Assembly: GCF_002042885.1 (NCBI RefSeq)
Contig: NZ_MVFY01000005.1
Location: 248,001-312,000, forward strand
Length of the DNA stretch: 64,000 bases
From: Citrobacter portucalensis
GTDB taxonomy: Bacteria; Pseudomonadota; Gammaproteobacteria; Enterobacterales; Enterobacteriaceae
Reading direction: 5' to 3'
Both the position numbers and the translations under genes were made by a program. Of the stretch, positions 32,974 through 43,599 are shown piece by piece. Every line of letters begins with the position of its first letter. Positions within the stretch are counted from its first letter, which is position 1. Under the pieces are notes generated by a model that did not search any database, was not told the origin of the DNA, and saw only the letters and a program-made list of their open reading frames with translations.

Positions 32974-34494
32974 ATGTCAGCAGTAACAGAATCACAGCCA
33001 GCTAAAAAATGGGCGATGCCCGACACGCTGGTGATTATTTTTTTCGTCGCCATTTTAACCAGTCTGGCAACATGGGTTGTTCCCGTCGGGTTGTTCGACA
33101 GCCAGGAAGTTCAGTATCAGGTTGATGGACAAACCAAAACCCGTAAGGTGGTTGACCCCCATTCCTTTCGTATTCTGACCAACGACGCAGGTGAAGAGCA
33201 GTATCACCGGGTGCAGTTATTCACCACCGGAGATGAACGCCCAGGCCTGATGAATTTCCCGTTTGAAGGATTAACTTCCGGCTCGAAATTCGGCACTGCT
33301 GTCGGCATCATTATGTTTATGCTGGTCATTGGCGGCGCATTCGGCATCGTTATGCGTACCGGCACCATTGATAACGGCATCCTGGCGCTCATTCGCCATA
33401 CGCGGGGCAACGAGGTCCTGTTTATCCCAGTGCTGTTTATTCTCTTCTCCTTAGGCGGCGCGGTGTTTGGCATGGGGGAAGAGGCTGTTGCCTTTGCCAT
33501 TATCATCGCGCCTTTGATGGTACGGCTAGGTTACGACAGTATCACCACCGTGCTGGTTACCTATATCGCGACTCAGATTGGTTTCGCCAGCTCATGGATG
33601 AACCCATTTTGCGTGGTGGTCGCGCAAGGTATTGCGGGGGTACCGGTGCTCTCTGGTTCCGGGCTACGCATCGTGGTCTGGGTGATCGCTACACTAATCG
33701 GGCTGACCTTCACGCTGGCCTATGCGGCGCGAATCAAAAAGAATCCGCTTTTGTCCCGGGTACATGAATCCGACCGCTTCTTTCGCGAGCAACAGGACGA
33801 AGTCGTGGAACGACGCTTCACGCTGGGCGACTGGTTAGTGCTACTGGTGCTGACCGCGGTGATGATTTGGGTTGTCTGGGGCGTTATCGTCAACGCGTGG
33901 TTTATTCCTGAGATCGCCAGTCAGTTCTTCACGATGGGTCTGGTGATTGGCATTATCGGCGTCGTGTTTCGGCTCAACGGCATGACGGTCAACATCATGG
34001 CCTCCTCATTCACTGAGGGTGCACGAATGATGATTGCCCCTGCCCTGCTGGTTGGTTTTGCCAAAGGCATTTTACTGCTGGTCGGTAATGGAGAGGCGGG
34101 TGAAGCCAGCATGTTAAACACTCTGCTGCACAGCATTGCCAATGGCATCAGCGGGCTGGATAACGCCATCGCGGCTTGGTTTATGCTGTTGTTCCAGGCA
34201 GTTTTTAATTTCTTCGTCACTTCCGGCTCTGGTCAGGCTGCGTTAACCATGCCGCTACTGGCACCGTTGGGCGATCTGGTTGGCGTAAACCGTCAGGTCA
34301 CAGTCCTGGCCTTCCAGTTTGGCGACGGATTCAGTCATATTATCTATCCGACGTCAGCATCTCTGATGGCTACGTTAGGCGTTTGTCGGGTGGATTTTCG
34401 TAACTGGCTGAAGGTAGGTGCTACACTGTTGGGACTGCTGTTTATTATGTCCAGCGTGGTGGTGATTGGCGCGCAGATGATGGGTTACCATTAA
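32974..34494 (+). CDS. yfcC: YfcC, YfcC/ArcD-DcuC-type membrane transporter
   Basis: A 506-residue inner-membrane transporter with about 12 hydrophobic helices, family PF03606 (short-chain fatty acid / basic amino acid antiporter-like). Conserved stretches include GMGEEAVAFAIIIAPLM, ATQIGFASSWMNPFCV and TSGSGQAALTMPLLAPLGDLVG, read in parts. The substrate in E. coli is not established; its position beside ackA-pta has led to suggestions of a link with acetate metabolism. The start MSAVTESQPAKKW follows a CAGGGATAG ribosome site region. Confidence 0.92.
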   Translation: MSAVTESQPAKKWAMPDTLVIIFFVAILTSLATWVVPVGLFDSQEVQYQVDGQTKTRKVVDPHSFRILTNDAGEEQYHRVQLFTTGDERPGLMNFPFEGLTSGSKFGTAVGIIMFMLVIGGAFGIVMRTGTIDNGILALIRHTRGNEVLFIPVLFILFSLGGAVFGMGEEAVAFAIIIAPLMVRLGYDSITTVLVTYIATQIGFASSWMNPFCVVVAQGIAGVPVLSGSGLRIVVWVIATLIGLTFTLAYAARIKKNPLLSRVHESDRFFREQQDEVVERRFTLGDWLVLLVLTAVMIWVVWGVIVNAWFIPEIASQFFTMGLVIGIIGVVFRLNGMTVNIMASSFTEGARMMIAPALLVGFAKGILLLVGNGEAGEASMLNTLLHSIANGISGLDNAIAAWFMLLFQAVFNFFVTSGSGQAALTMPLLAPLGDLVGVNRQVTVLAFQFGDGFSHIIYPTSASLMATLGVCRVDFRNWLKVGATLLGLLFIMSSVVVIGAQMMGYH

Positions 34495-34504
34495 AAAGTG
34501 TGCG

Positions 34505-34540
34505 TCCGGCCTACTCGATTTCTCGACGCAGTAGGCCGGA
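34505..34540. repeat. REP-type inverted repeat between yfcC and yfcD
   Basis: TCCGGCCTACT (34505-34515) and AGTAGGCCGGA (34530-34540) are perfect complements with a 14-base loop, between convergent genes. It may also act as a two-way transcription stop. Confidence 0.85.
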
Positions 34541-34550
34541 TGAACAGAGT

Positions 34551-35105
34551 TTACTCAGCTTCTTCCTGCTTTTCGGCTTTCGCCCCTTCATTCTTGGCGT
34601 TGCGGGTCATCCACAGCGCCAGGGCTTTCAGGGAGTCCGGTGTAAATTCGTCGCAGCGCGCGGTAATTTCTTCCGGCGTCAACCAGCAAACTTCACTGAC
34701 CTCATCTTCCTGAAGCGCAAACGGTCCGTGGGAAACGCAGCTAAACAACCCACCCCATACGCGACAGTTCTGGTCTTCAAAGTAAAACTGACCATGCTCG
34801 GCAAACGGCACGCCCGCAATCCCCAGTTCCTCTTCTGCTTCACGACGCGCTGATTCCAGCATCTGCTCGTCAGCCTGAACCACACCGCCTGCGGTGGCAT
34901 CCAGCATGCCGGGCAAAAAATCTTTTGTCTCAGTGCGACGTTGAACCAGAATTTTGCCCATACCATCATGCACAACGATATACGTTGCACGATGGCGTAA
35001 GCGTTGCGCCCGCATTTGTTCCCGGCTGGACTGTGCAATGACTTCGTTGTCTTCATTCACAATATCCACCCATTCAGTACTTGCCAAACGACGCTGTTCC
35101 ACCAT
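34551..35105 (-). CDS. yfcD: YfcD, Nudix hydrolase
   Basis: A 184-residue Nudix-family protein related to isopentenyl-diphosphate isomerase in fold. The Nudix box Gx5Ex7REUxEExGU is complete: [24 protein letters not shown], read in parts. The substrate is unknown. The C-terminal tail is acidic/lysine-rich ([12 protein letters not shown]) and slightly longer than in E. coli. yfcE lies upstream on the same strand with 56 bases between them. Confidence 0.93.
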   Translation of the reverse strand: MVEQRRLASTEWVDIVNEDNEVIAQSSREQMRAQRLRHRATYIVVHDGMGKILVQRRTETKDFLPGMLDATAGGVVQADEQMLESARREAEEELGIAGVPFAEHGQFYFEDQNCRVWGGLFSCVSHGPFALQEDEVSEVCWLTPEEITARCDEFTPDSLKALALWMTRNAKNEGAKAEKQEEAE

Positions 35106-35161
35106 CAGGAAACCTTCTTTTTTCTGGCGCTCTTACGGCGCGTTTATGTTTGTGGGGTAAA

Positions 35162-35716
35162 TTACGGATTAATCTCGACCTGTGCAATAACACTTTGATC
35201 ATTGAGTGCCATTACGCTGAGAACATTATCATCCAGAATCCCGTAACTTGCCGCAAAGCCCCCTTTCGGGATGCTTACCGAGCCGGGATTGAAATGATAG
35301 ATACCCTCGCGCCGCTCAGCAACCGGCAGATGAGTATGCCCATAAACCAGAACATCGCCCGCATTGAGCACCGGCATATTTTGCGGGCCAAAAAGGTGTC
35401 CGTGCGTCAAAAAGAGTCGCTGGTTTTCTGTCAGAATTTGCTGCCACGGCGCAGTCATCGGAAAATGCAGGAGCATCTGATCCACTTCGCTGTCGCAATT
35501 ACCACGCACCGCAATAATTCGCGATGCCAGCTCATTCAGCCGTTCAGCAACCTGCGCAGGTGCATAGCCTTCTGGAAGCGCATTACGCGGCCCGTGGTTT
35601 AAAACATCACCCAATATCACCAGCCATTGCGCGCCGCTTGCAGCAAACCGTTCGAGTACGCGTTCCGTGGCTGGCAACGAACCATGAATGTCCGATGCGA
35701 ACATCAGTTTCATCAC
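35162..35716 (-). CDS. yfcE: YfcE, manganese-dependent phosphodiesterase
   Basis: A calcineurin-like metallophosphoesterase of 184 residues. All five motif blocks are visible: ASDIHGS, LGDVLNHGPRN, VRGNCDSEVD, LTHGHLFG and VYGHTHLP. The E. coli enzyme hydrolyses artificial phosphodiesters with manganese; its natural substrate is unknown. It precedes yfcD in the same direction and may share its transcript. Confidence 0.95.
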   Translation of the reverse strand: MMKLMFASDIHGSLPATERVLERFAASGAQWLVILGDVLNHGPRNALPEGYAPAQVAERLNELASRIIAVRGNCDSEVDQMLLHFPMTAPWQQILTENQRLFLTHGHLFGPQNMPVLNAGDVLVYGHTHLPVAERREGIYHFNPGSVSIPKGGFAASYGILDDNVLSVMALNDQSVIAQVEINP

Positions 35717-35768
35717 TCACTCCTCGCTGAAAATCACCTTGTAATGATACTGGATTACGGCCCGTTTT

Positions 35769-36503
<735 letters not shown>

Positions 36504-36547
36504 CTATACTTGTAATGACCCGGTTCATGACAAAACGGATGCTGAAA

Positions 36548-37183
36548 ATGATCGATCTCTATTACACGCCATCGCCAAACGGTCACAAAATCACGCTGTT
36601 TCTTGAAGAGGCACAGCTGCAATACCGTCTGATTCATGTCGATATCAGCAAAGGCAGCCAGTTTCGCCCCGATTTTCTGCTGATCTCGCCGAACAATAAA
36701 ATCCCGGCCATTATCGATCATGCGCCGGAAGATGGCGGAAGGCCCATCAGCTTGTTTGAGTCCGGAGAAATTTTACTCTATCTGGCGGAGAAGAGCGGTA
36801 AGCTGCTCAGCGGTGAATTACGCGAACGCCACACCACGCTGCAGTGGCTTTTCTGGCAGGTCAGCGGTTTGGGCCCCATGCTGGGACAGAATCATCATTT
36901 CAGTCATTACGCTCCGCAAACGATCCCTTACGCTATTGAAAGATATCAGGTTGAAACCCAGCGCCTGTACAACGTGATGAATAAACGTCTGGAAACGTCA
37001 CCCTGGCTGGGAGGCGATCACTACAGCATTGCTGACATTGCCTGCTGGCCGTGGATCCACGCCCATCAGCGTCAGCGCATCGACCTCGACAATTACCCGG
37101 CGGTCAATAACTGGCACGAACGCATCCGTACGCGTCCTGCCACGGAACGCGCCATGCAGCAAGCACTGAGTGAGAAGCGGTGA
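36548..37183 (+). CDS. yfcG: YfcG, disulfide-bond oxidoreductase (GST fold)
   Basis: A 211-residue Nu-class GST homologue with disulfide reductase activity in E. coli. The N-terminal segment IDLYYTPSPNGHKITLFLEEA contains the threonine and asparagine that replace the usual catalytic tyrosine/cysteine. NNKIPAIIDH and SLFESGEILLYLAEK form the glutathione site. The start at 36548 gives the family N-terminus MIDLYY; an ATG three codons upstream is possible. It has diverged more from E. coli at the C-terminus. folX follows in the same direction. Confidence 0.93.
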   Translation: MIDLYYTPSPNGHKITLFLEEAQLQYRLIHVDISKGSQFRPDFLLISPNNKIPAIIDHAPEDGGRPISLFESGEILLYLAEKSGKLLSGELRERHTTLQWLFWQVSGLGPMLGQNHHFSHYAPQTIPYAIERYQVETQRLYNVMNKRLETSPWLGGDHYSIADIACWPWIHAHQRQRIDLDNYPAVNNWHERIRTRPATERAMQQALSEKR

Positions 37184-37237
37184 CGCAATTCGGTTCTCGT
37201 GTATCATGCAGAGGTTCATACATGGAGGAAACCTGCA

Positions 37238-37600
37238 ATGTCACAACCTGACGCTATTATTCGTATAAAAAACCTTCGTCTGCGCACCTTTATCGGCATT
37301 AAAGAAGAGGAGATCCTTAACCGCCAGGATATCGTCATCAACATTGCCATTCACTATCCGGCAGACAAAGCGCGTACCAGCGAAGATATCAACGACGCGC
37401 TGAATTACCGCACTATAACCAAAAGCATCATTGCCCACGTGGAGGGTAACCGCTTCTCATTGTTAGAAAAATTAACTCAAGATGTGCTCGATATCGCACG
37501 CGAACATCACTGGGTCACTTATGCTGAAGTCGAGATAGATAAACTTCACGCATTGCGTTACGCCGACTCAGTATCAATGACGCTGAGCTGGCAGCGCTAA
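37238..37600 (+). CDS. folX: FolX, dihydroneopterin triphosphate 2'-epimerase
   Basis: FolX epimerises dihydroneopterin triphosphate towards the tetrahydromonapterin branch. The 120 residues are of the dihydroneopterin aldolase fold, with [18 protein letters not shown] and [24 protein letters not shown], read in parts. The start at 37238 has a near-perfect GGAGGAA ribosome site 8 bases before it. yfcH begins 20 bases downstream, so the pair is likely co-transcribed. Confidence 0.95.
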   Translation: MSQPDAIIRIKNLRLRTFIGIKEEEILNRQDIVINIAIHYPADKARTSEDINDALNYRTITKSIIAHVEGNRFSLLEKLTQDVLDIAREHHWVTYAEVEIDKLHALRYADSVSMTLSWQR

Positions 37601-37620
37601 AACGTAACCCGGGAGGCGAC

Positions 37621-38514
37621 ATGCAGATTCTGATTACCGGCGGTACTGGCCTGATTGGACGTCATCTGATCCCCTGCCTGCTGGAACTGGGGCATCAGAT
37701 AATCGTAGTGACACGTACCCCTGATAAGGCTCGTCAGATTCTCGACTCTCGGGTCACGTTATGGAAAGGACTGGAAGAGCGGCAACATCTCAATAATATT
37801 GATGCCGTGATTAACCTTGCCGGAGAGCCTATTGCAGATAAGCGCTGGAGCGCACAGCAAAAGGAACGCTTGTGCCAGAGCCGTTGGGGCATTACGCAGA
37901 AACTGGTCGATTTAATCAATGCCAGCGAGACGCCGCCCTCAGTGTTAATCTCCGGTTCCGCTACCGGTTACTACGGTGATTTGGGCGAAGTTGTGGTTAC
38001 GGAAGAAGAGCCACCGCATAACGAATTTACCCACAAGCTGTGCGTCCGCTGGGAGCAAATTGCCAGCACTGCGCAAAGCGACAAAACCCGCGTGTGTATG
38101 CTGCGTACCGGCGTGGTACTGGCCTCAGCAGGCGGCATTCTGGCAAAAATGGTTCCGCCGTTTCGTCTTGGCTTAGGCGGCCCGATCGGTAATGGACGCC
38201 AGTATATGGCCTGGATCCATGTTGATGATATGGTCAACGGAATTATCTGGCTGCTGAATAACGATCTACGCGGTCCCTTCAATATGGTTTCGCCATACCC
38301 AGTGCACAATGAGCAGTTTGCCCACGCGCTGGGTCACGCTCTGAACCGCCCTGCCATTCTGCGCATTCCCGCCACCGCTATGCGACTGCTGATGGGGGAA
38401 TCGTCAGTACTGGTCCTTGGTGGACAACGCGCATTGCCCAAACGCCTGGAAGCTTCCGGTTTTACGTTTCGCTGGTACGATTTAGAAGAAGCGCTGGCGG
38501 ATGTCATCCGATAA
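37621..38514 (+). CDS. yfcH: YfcH, NAD(P)-binding epimerase-like protein
   Basis: A 297-residue SDR-family protein (SulA-type, with a C-terminal DUF1731 domain). The nucleotide-binding motif is at the extreme N-terminus, [13 protein letters not shown], followed by [12 protein letters not shown] and SGSATGYYG. No substrate is known. It follows folX closely with a GGGAGG ribosome site. Confidence 0.93.
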   Translation: MQILITGGTGLIGRHLIPCLLELGHQIIVVTRTPDKARQILDSRVTLWKGLEERQHLNNIDAVINLAGEPIADKRWSAQQKERLCQSRWGITQKLVDLINASETPPSVLISGSATGYYGDLGEVVVTEEEPPHNEFTHKLCVRWEQIASTAQSDKTRVCMLRTGVVLASAGGILAKMVPPFRLGLGGPIGNGRQYMAWIHVDDMVNGIIWLLNNDLRGPFNMVSPYPVHNEQFAHALGHALNRPAILRIPATAMRLLMGESSVLVLGGQRALPKRLEASGFTFRWYDLEEALADVIR

Positions 38515-38586
38515 CCCCTAAGCGCTATTCACAGTCGCCGTTGTGGTGGTAAGGTTATAGACTAGGATTTCCGCAATGGCGACGTT

Positions 38587-39102
38587 ATGGCGATAATATC
38601 GACTCCCCGACTTACCCTCTCTTTGTTTCAATTTTCTGACTGGTCATTTTTCCAGAAACTCCGTGAATGTCCTGAAGTCATGCGCTATATGGGCAACATC
38701 GCCCCGGCGAAAGATACGCGGCTGTTATTCGCCAGACGTCTGGCCGCACAGCACACTTTCGTCATCCGCGAACATAACAGCCCGATGCCACTTGGCGATA
38801 TTGGTCTGCAAATCAGCCATCTTTACCCGCAGGAAGCCGACCTCGGCTACGCCATCATGCCACAGGCTCAGGGGAAAGGTATTGCCAGCGAAGCCGTCCG
38901 CGCGGTGTGCCAGTATGCCTTCGATCATGCAGGTGTGACGGCGATAAACGCATACGCGCTGGCGGATAACAAGGGTTCAATCCGTATTCTGGAAAAGACA
39001 GGCTTTGTACGTACGCAGGTACTGGAAAAGGCGTATGAGATTGACGGCATCGCCTACGACGACTGGGTGTTTCGGCTGGAGCGCGACGCGCTAAAATTGT
39101 AA
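38587..39102 (+). CDS. GNAT acetyltransferase, RimJ/RimL-like (accessory)
   Basis: A 171-residue GNAT of the Acetyltransf_3 (RimJ/RimL) type. The N-terminus ISTPRLTLSLFQFSDW is typical of this subfamily. The acetyl-CoA loop is in AIMPQAQGKGIASEAVRAVC, and NKGSIRILEKTGFV is the conserved C-terminal motif. E. coli K-12 has different genes between yfcH and hisP, so this position is variable between genera. The substrate is unknown. Its end is convergent with hisP, with a REP-like hairpin between. Confidence 0.88.
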   Translation: MAIISTPRLTLSLFQFSDWSFFQKLRECPEVMRYMGNIAPAKDTRLLFARRLAAQHTFVIREHNSPMPLGDIGLQISHLYPQEADLGYAIMPQAQGKGIASEAVRAVCQYAFDHAGVTAINAYALADNKGSIRILEKTGFVRTQVLEKAYEIDGIAYDDWVFRLERDALKL

Positions 39103-39128
39103 GCCCGGAAAGCGTAGCGCCTCCGGGC
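39103..39128. repeat. REP-like hairpin between GNAT gene and hisP
   Basis: GCCCGGAAAGCG...CGCCTCCGGGC forms a stem between convergent genes. Confidence 0.75.
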
Positions 39129-39135
39129 TGTTGAC

Positions 39136-39909
39136 TTACTTCAGCGATCCTTTAAGGAACTGCTGCAAACGCGGGCTTTGCGGATTACCGAATACCTGCT
39201 CCGGGTCGCCCTCTTCCTCAATTTTCCCCTGATGCAGGAAAATCACGTGCGTGGAAACATGACGAGCAAACCCCATTTCGTGGGTCACCACCACCATGGT
39301 TTTCCCCTCTTCAGCCAGCTGTTGCATAATGCGCAGCACTTCACCCACCAGCTCAGGATCAAGCGCCGACGTAGGTTCATCAAACAGCAACACTTCCGGT
39401 TCCATCGCCAGCGCACGGGCAATGGAAACACGCTGCTGCTGACCACCGGACAGGTGCACCGGATATTTGCCCTGTGCGCGCTCATCAATGCCCACTTTAG
39501 CCAGATACTTCACCGCACGGTCGCGAGCTTCCTGCTTGCTCAGCCCCAACACCTGAATCGGCGCTTCCATGACGTTTTCCAGCACTGTCATGTGACTCCA
39601 CAGATTAAAGTGCTGAAAGACCATCGTCAGACGCGTACGCAGCAGGCGTAGCTGATTTTTGTCCGCAACCTTCAACTGGCCGTCTTTGTCGCGCACCAGA
39701 CCAATGTTCTGACCGCTGACGACAATCGACCCGGCACTCGGTTTCTCGAGAAAGTTAATGCAGCGCAGGAAGGTACTTTTACCGGAACCTGACGAGCCAA
39801 TAATGCTGATAACATCACCCGCGTTGGCCTGCAGCGATACCCCTTTCAGCACTTCATGTTCGCCGTAGTGCTTATGTAAATCGATAACGTTTAATTTATT
39901 TTCAGACAT
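39136..39909 (-). CDS. hisP: HisP, ATPase of the histidine/LAO transporter
   Basis: HisP is the ABC ATPase that powers HisQM, shared by receptors HisJ and ArgT. The 257 residues show Walker A GSSGSGKS (38-45), the signature LSGGQQQR, Walker [13 protein letters not shown], and the H-loop VTHEMGFA. I start at 39909 (MSENKLNVI); an earlier in-frame ATG lies inside the end of hisM. It is the last gene of hisJQMP. Confidence 0.97.
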   Translation of the reverse strand: MSENKLNVIDLHKHYGEHEVLKGVSLQANAGDVISIIGSSGSGKSTFLRCINFLEKPSAGSIVVSGQNIGLVRDKDGQLKVADKNQLRLLRTRLTMVFQHFNLWSHMTVLENVMEAPIQVLGLSKQEARDRAVKYLAKVGIDERAQGKYPVHLSGGQQQRVSIARALAMEPEVLLFDEPTSALDPELVGEVLRIMQQLAEEGKTMVVVTHEMGFARHVSTHVIFLHQGKIEEEGDPEQVFGNPQSPRLQQFLKGSLK

Positions 39910-39922
39910 CGTGTTACTCGAA

Positions 39923-40630
39923 TCATTTAGAGGATACATGCTGCAACCAGCGTTTTTCCGCTTTACGGAACAGACTGATCAGGACATACGAAATAATCAA
40001 ATACAGCACAGCGGCAATACCGAAGGCGGTAAACGGCTGATACGTTGCCGAGTTGATATCGCGAGCGATTTTCAACAAATCAGGTACCGTTGCAGTAAAT
40101 GCCAGCGCCGTGGAGTGCAGCATTAAAATGACTTCATTGCTGTATGCCGGCAGCGCAATACGCAGCGCGGAAGGTAAAATAATGCAGCGATACAGTTTGA
40201 ATGACGAGAAACCGTATGCGCGCGCAGCCTCAATCTCACCGTGAGGCACGGAACGAATAGCCCCGGCGAAAATCTCCGTGGTATAGGCGCAGGTATTCAG
40301 CGTCAGCGCCAGCACGGTGCAATTCAGCCCGCTGCGGAAAAACGCGTTGAGGAAGTCCGTGCCTTTAACTATTTCCAGCGTATACATCCCGGAATAAAAC
40401 ACCAGTAGCTGTACGTACAGCGGCGTCCCACGAAAAATATAGGTGAATAGCCAGATAGGGAACTGGATAAATTTATTACTGGAAACACGACCAATTGCCA
40501 AAAACAGCGCCAGTATCCCGCCCATCACCACTGACGAAATCAAAAGCCACAGGGTGATAGCGACGCCAGTGTAGCGATATCCGTCGGTCCACAGCAGGGA
40601 CTTCCAGTATTCCTGAATAATCTCGATCAC
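39923..40630 (-). CDS. hisM: HisM, permease of the histidine/LAO transporter
   Basis: HisM is a 235-residue inner-membrane permease with five hydrophobic helices. The EAA loop that docks on HisP is visible as [27 protein letters not shown], read in parts. It starts within the last codons of hisQ (4-base overlap), and hisP starts 13 bases after its end. It forms a heterodimer with HisQ. Confidence 0.97.
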   Translation of the reverse strand: MIEIIQEYWKSLLWTDGYRYTGVAITLWLLISSVVMGGILALFLAIGRVSSNKFIQFPIWLFTYIFRGTPLYVQLLVFYSGMYTLEIVKGTDFLNAFFRSGLNCTVLALTLNTCAYTTEIFAGAIRSVPHGEIEAARAYGFSSFKLYRCIILPSALRIALPAYSNEVILMLHSTALAFTATVPDLLKIARDINSATYQPFTAFGIAAVLYLIISYVLISLFRKAEKRWLQHVSSK

Positions 40631-41313
40631 AGGTCAGCCCTCTTCACACCCACGGAATAGCGGCGCTCAAGGTACAGCAGCACACCATTAGAAACAGTGG
40701 TAAACACCAGATAGATGACCCCGCACACGACGGCAAAATAGAACGGCTCCCAGGTACTCTTCCCGGCAAGCTGAGTCGCTTTCACCACGTCTTCAAGTCC
40801 AAGCAACGATACCAGCGCCGTAGCCTTAAGAATAACCTGCCAGTTATTGCCGATTCCCGGTAAGGCATATCGCATCATCGCCGGGAACATAATGCGACGA
40901 AATATTTGTGAGCTGGTAAAGCCAAACGCCGTCGCGGCTTCAATATGGCCTTTTGGTACAGCCATAAACGCACCGCGAAAAGTTTCGGTAAAGTAGGCAC
41001 CGTAGATAAATCCAAGGGTGATAATGCCCGCAACCATCGGATCAATATCAATCTGGCCGATACCGATGGCATCGGTAATGGTATTCAGCGCGATTTGTAA
41101 TCCGTAGAAGATGAGCAGCATTAAGACCAGATCGGGCACGCCGCGGATTAGCGTTGTGTACCCTTCGAAAATAAGCCCCATTGCCCGGCTTTGCGACAGC
41201 TTTGCTGCTGCGCCGACAAGACCTATCAGAACCGCCAGTACCACCGAGCTGAGTGCCAGCTCCAGCGTAACAATTGCGCCCTGTAAAATAACACCTGAAA
41301 AGCCATACAACAT
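40627..41313 (-). CDS. hisQ: HisQ, permease of the histidine/LAO transporter
   Basis: HisQ is the partner permease, 228 residues with five membrane helices. Its EAA loop is GHIEAATAFGFTSSQIFRRIMFPAMMR, read in parts. It is separated from hisJ by a 186-base gap carrying paired REP units, the position where REP sequences were first described in Salmonella. hisM overlaps its end by 4 bases. Confidence 0.97.
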   Translation of the reverse strand: MLYGFSGVILQGAIVTLELALSSVVLAVLIGLVGAAAKLSQSRAMGLIFEGYTTLIRGVPDLVLMLLIFYGLQIALNTITDAIGIGQIDIDPMVAGIITLGFIYGAYFTETFRGAFMAVPKGHIEAATAFGFTSSQIFRRIMFPAMMRYALPGIGNNWQVILKATALVSLLGLEDVVKATQLAGKSTWEPFYFAVVCGVIYLVFTTVSNGVLLYLERRYSVGVKRADL

Positions 41314-41377
41314 GCTGCCTGTCCTGTCGTGTGTGGTGGAGTAGTAAGCCTCTTTTGATTTCAGACTAACCGTTAAA

Positions 41378-41450
41378 TGCCGGATGGCGGCCTTGCCTTA
41401 TCCGGCCTACAAAATCACCGTAGGCCAGATAAGCGCGGTGCCATCGGGCA
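41378..41450. repeat. Paired REP units (BIME) between hisJ and hisQ
   Basis: Two REP units in opposite orientation: TGCCGGATGGCGG...TTATCCGGCCTAC, then GTAGGCCAGATAAGCG...CCATCGGGCA. They lie between the abundant binding-protein gene and the permease genes. In such operons they reduce downstream expression by stabilising the 5' part of the mRNA. Confidence 0.92.
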
Positions 41451-41499
41451 TAAATTCAACGCGTCAAAAATCTACGGGCTTTATCAGCACCTGCGGTAA

Positions 41500-42282
41500 T
41501 TAACCGCCGTAAACATCAAAATCGAAGTACTTTTTCGCCAGCTTCTCGTAAGTACCGTCAGCTCGCATTTCGGCAAAGGCTTTATTCAGCGCTTCGCGCA
41601 GTTCGTTATCGTCTTTGCGCAGCCCCATACCGGTACCCACGCCGAACAACTTCTCGTCTTTCACAGACGGGCCGCCGAATTTGTAATCTTTACCGACTGG
41701 CTGTTTCAGGAAGCCTTCGCTAGCCGCGACTTCATCCTGGAACGCGGCGTCAATACGCCCGGCAGTCAGGTCAGAATAGATATTGTCCTGCCCCTGATAA
41801 GAGACAATCTCAATACCTTTTGGCGCCCAGTGTTCGTTACCGAACGTTTCCTGGGTAGTGCCCTGCAGCACACCAACACGTTTACCTTTCAGCGACTCAA
41901 TGGTCGGCTGAATAGCAGAATCTTTAGCGACAACCAGACGCGAATCGGCTGCATAAAGCTTGTCGGTAAATGCGATTTCCTGCTGACGTTTTTCAGTAAT
42001 GGAAAGCGAGGACATGATGGCATCGATTTTCTTCGCTTTTAGCGAAGGGATCAGCGCGTCCAGCGGGTTTTCCACGAAGGTACATTGCGTATTGATACGT
42101 TTGCACAGCTCTTTAGCCAGATCGATATCAAAACCGACTAATTCACCCTGCGCATTCTTCGATTCGAACGGCGCATAAGTGGGATCGGTACCGATACGAA
42201 TTTTTTGCGGAATGGCTGCAAATGCTGCGGTAGCACTGGAGAAAGCCAGAACCAGAGAAAGAGACAACACCAGTTTTTTCAT
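41500..42282 (-). CDS. hisJ: HisJ, periplasmic histidine-binding protein
   Basis: HisJ is the periplasmic receptor that delivers L-histidine to HisQMP. The 260 residues begin with a signal peptide, [22 protein letters not shown] (about 22 residues), and the mature protein starts [20 protein letters not shown] start at 42282, which has AGGATA upstream. It is a clear paralogue of ArgT immediately upstream. A sigma-54-like promoter and NtrC-like sites lie between the two genes. Confidence 0.96.
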   Translation of the reverse strand: MKKLVLSLSLVLAFSSATAAFAAIPQKIRIGTDPTYAPFESKNAQGELVGFDIDLAKELCKRINTQCTFVENPLDALIPSLKAKKIDAIMSSLSITEKRQQEIAFTDKLYAADSRLVVAKDSAIQPTIESLKGKRVGVLQGTTQETFGNEHWAPKGIEIVSYQGQDNIYSDLTAGRIDAAFQDEVAASEGFLKQPVGKDYKFGGPSVKDEKLFGVGTGMGLRKDDNELREALNKAFAEMRADGTYEKLAKKYFDFDVYGG

Positions 42283-42331
42283 AACTATCCTCAACAGACT
42301 GTCTTTTATAGGGGATCTTTACAGGACCAGG

Positions 42332-42347
42332 TGCAGTTATCGTGCCA
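42332..42347 (-). promoter_or_regulatory. Sigma-54-type promoter of hisJ
   Basis: On the minus strand TGGCAC-GATAA-CTGCA matches the sigma-54 consensus TGGCAC-N5-TTGCA with one mismatch, 50 bases before the hisJ start. NtrC-like sites lie 100-150 bases further upstream, the normal enhancer distance. Confidence 0.72.
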
Positions 42348-42449
42348 TTAATCAGGCCGACAAGGCAAAGCATTCTACCCTGTCGGCGGTATTTATTTGC
42401 ATGAAAAGCGCTTAAGTATGCACTCATGCTTATTAAGTCAGCGATAAAA

Positions 42450-42507
42450 GCACCAAAACAGTGCACTGAATTTATTATGCACCGAAATGGTTACCCGCAA
42501 TGGTGCA
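42450..42507 (-). promoter_or_regulatory. NtrC-type enhancer sites upstream of hisJ
   Basis: The complement of 42450-42465 reads TGCACTGTTTTGGTGC, an excellent NtrC half-site pair. A second, weaker one is TGCACCGAAATGGTTA at 42478-42493, and a TGGTGCA half-site is at 42501-42507. In Salmonella an NtrC site in this intergenic region is documented. Confidence 0.75.
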
Positions 42508-42529
42508 GTCAATTCCCCACGCCGCTGTA

Positions 42530-43312
42530 TTAATCGCCGTAGACATTAAAATTAAAATATTTGCTCGCCATTTTGTCGTAGGTGCCGTCTTTACGCAGTT
42601 CGCCCAGCGCTTTGTCGAAAGCGGCTTTCAGCTCTGCATCATCTTTGCGCAAGCCAATCCCGGTTCCGTCACCAAAGTATTTTTTATCTTTCACCGACGG
42701 ACCGGCAAAAGCGTAATCCTTACCAGCAGGCTGCTTCAGGAAGCCTTCGCTGGCCGCGACTTCATCTTGCAATGCCGCGTCCAGACGGCCTGCCGTCAGG
42801 TCAGAATAGATGAGGTCCTGGTTCGCATAGGCCACCACGTCCACGCCTTTGCTGCGCCAGTTGTCATTTGCATAGGCTTCCTGAGTAGAGCCTTGCAGGA
42901 CGCCAACGTGTTTACCCTTGAGGGAATCCAGAGTCGGCTGAATTGGGGAACCTTTCGCGGCGATCAGACGTGAGTCTGCAGCGTAAAGTTTGTCTGAGAA
43001 CGCAATCTCTTGCTGACGCTTTTCGGTGATAGAAAGCGAGGAGATGATGGCATCAATTTTTTTCGCTTTCAGCGATGGGATCAGCGCATCAAAGTCACTG
43101 GCAACCCAGGTACATTTGATCTGCATGCGCTTACACATCTCATTTCCCAGATCGATATCAAAGCCGACAAAGTCGCCTTTGGCATCTTTAGAGGAAAAAG
43201 GAGCGTACGTTGTATCTGTACCAATACGAACCGTCTGCGGAAGTGCTGCGTAGCTGGCCGCGGTGGCGGAGAGTCCTACCAGCAAAGACAAAGCAAGAAC
43301 CGTCTTCTTCAT
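42530..43312 (-). CDS. argT: ArgT, lysine/arginine/ornithine-binding protein
   Basis: ArgT is the periplasmic LAO receptor feeding the same HisQMP transporter. The 260 residues have a signal peptide of about 22 residues and the mature start [19 protein letters not shown]. It aligns with HisJ throughout (for example [20 protein letters not shown]), so the pair arose by tandem duplication. It has its own sigma-54-type promoter. Confidence 0.97.
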   Translation of the reverse strand: MKKTVLALSLLVGLSATAASYAALPQTVRIGTDTTYAPFSSKDAKGDFVGFDIDLGNEMCKRMQIKCTWVASDFDALIPSLKAKKIDAIISSLSITEKRQQEIAFSDKLYAADSRLIAAKGSPIQPTLDSLKGKHVGVLQGSTQEAYANDNWRSKGVDVVAYANQDLIYSDLTAGRLDAALQDEVAASEGFLKQPAGKDYAFAGPSVKDKKYFGDGTGIGLRKDDAELKAAFDKALGELRKDGTYDKMASKYFNFNVYGD

Positions 43313-43379
43313 ACATAACCCTCAAGTGGCGTAATTTTATTATGTTTTACGTTGTGTTGTGTGTTTGCAGACTTTTTCA

Positions 43380-43395
43380 TGCATGTCTTATGCCA
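43380..43395 (-). promoter_or_regulatory. Sigma-54-type promoter of argT
   Basis: TGGCATAAGACATGCA on the minus strand has TGGCAT at -24 and ATGCA at -12 with correct spacing, 67 bases before argT. The nitrogen-regulated argT promoter of Salmonella lies in the same place. Confidence 0.75.
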
Positions 43396-43599
43396 TTTTC
43401 ACGTCGATGAGGATATTCGACGTTAAATATGTTAATAAAACGTTGCAATAATGTCCTGATTTTGAAGATAGCAGGTCTGGCGGTTGAACCGCAGCGTTTC
43501 GTTGAGTTTTAACGAATTAAATGTTGAGGATATGATCGCGGTTACAAAATTGCCCTGAAACAGGGCAACGGATGATTCTTTGCACGCTGATGGAACGGC

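Noticed and set aside
41500-43312. Recent duplication error or assembly artefact for hisJ/argT
   Set aside because: The two genes are diverged, each matches its own E. coli orthologue better, and each has its own control sites. This is the normal enterobacterial arrangement.
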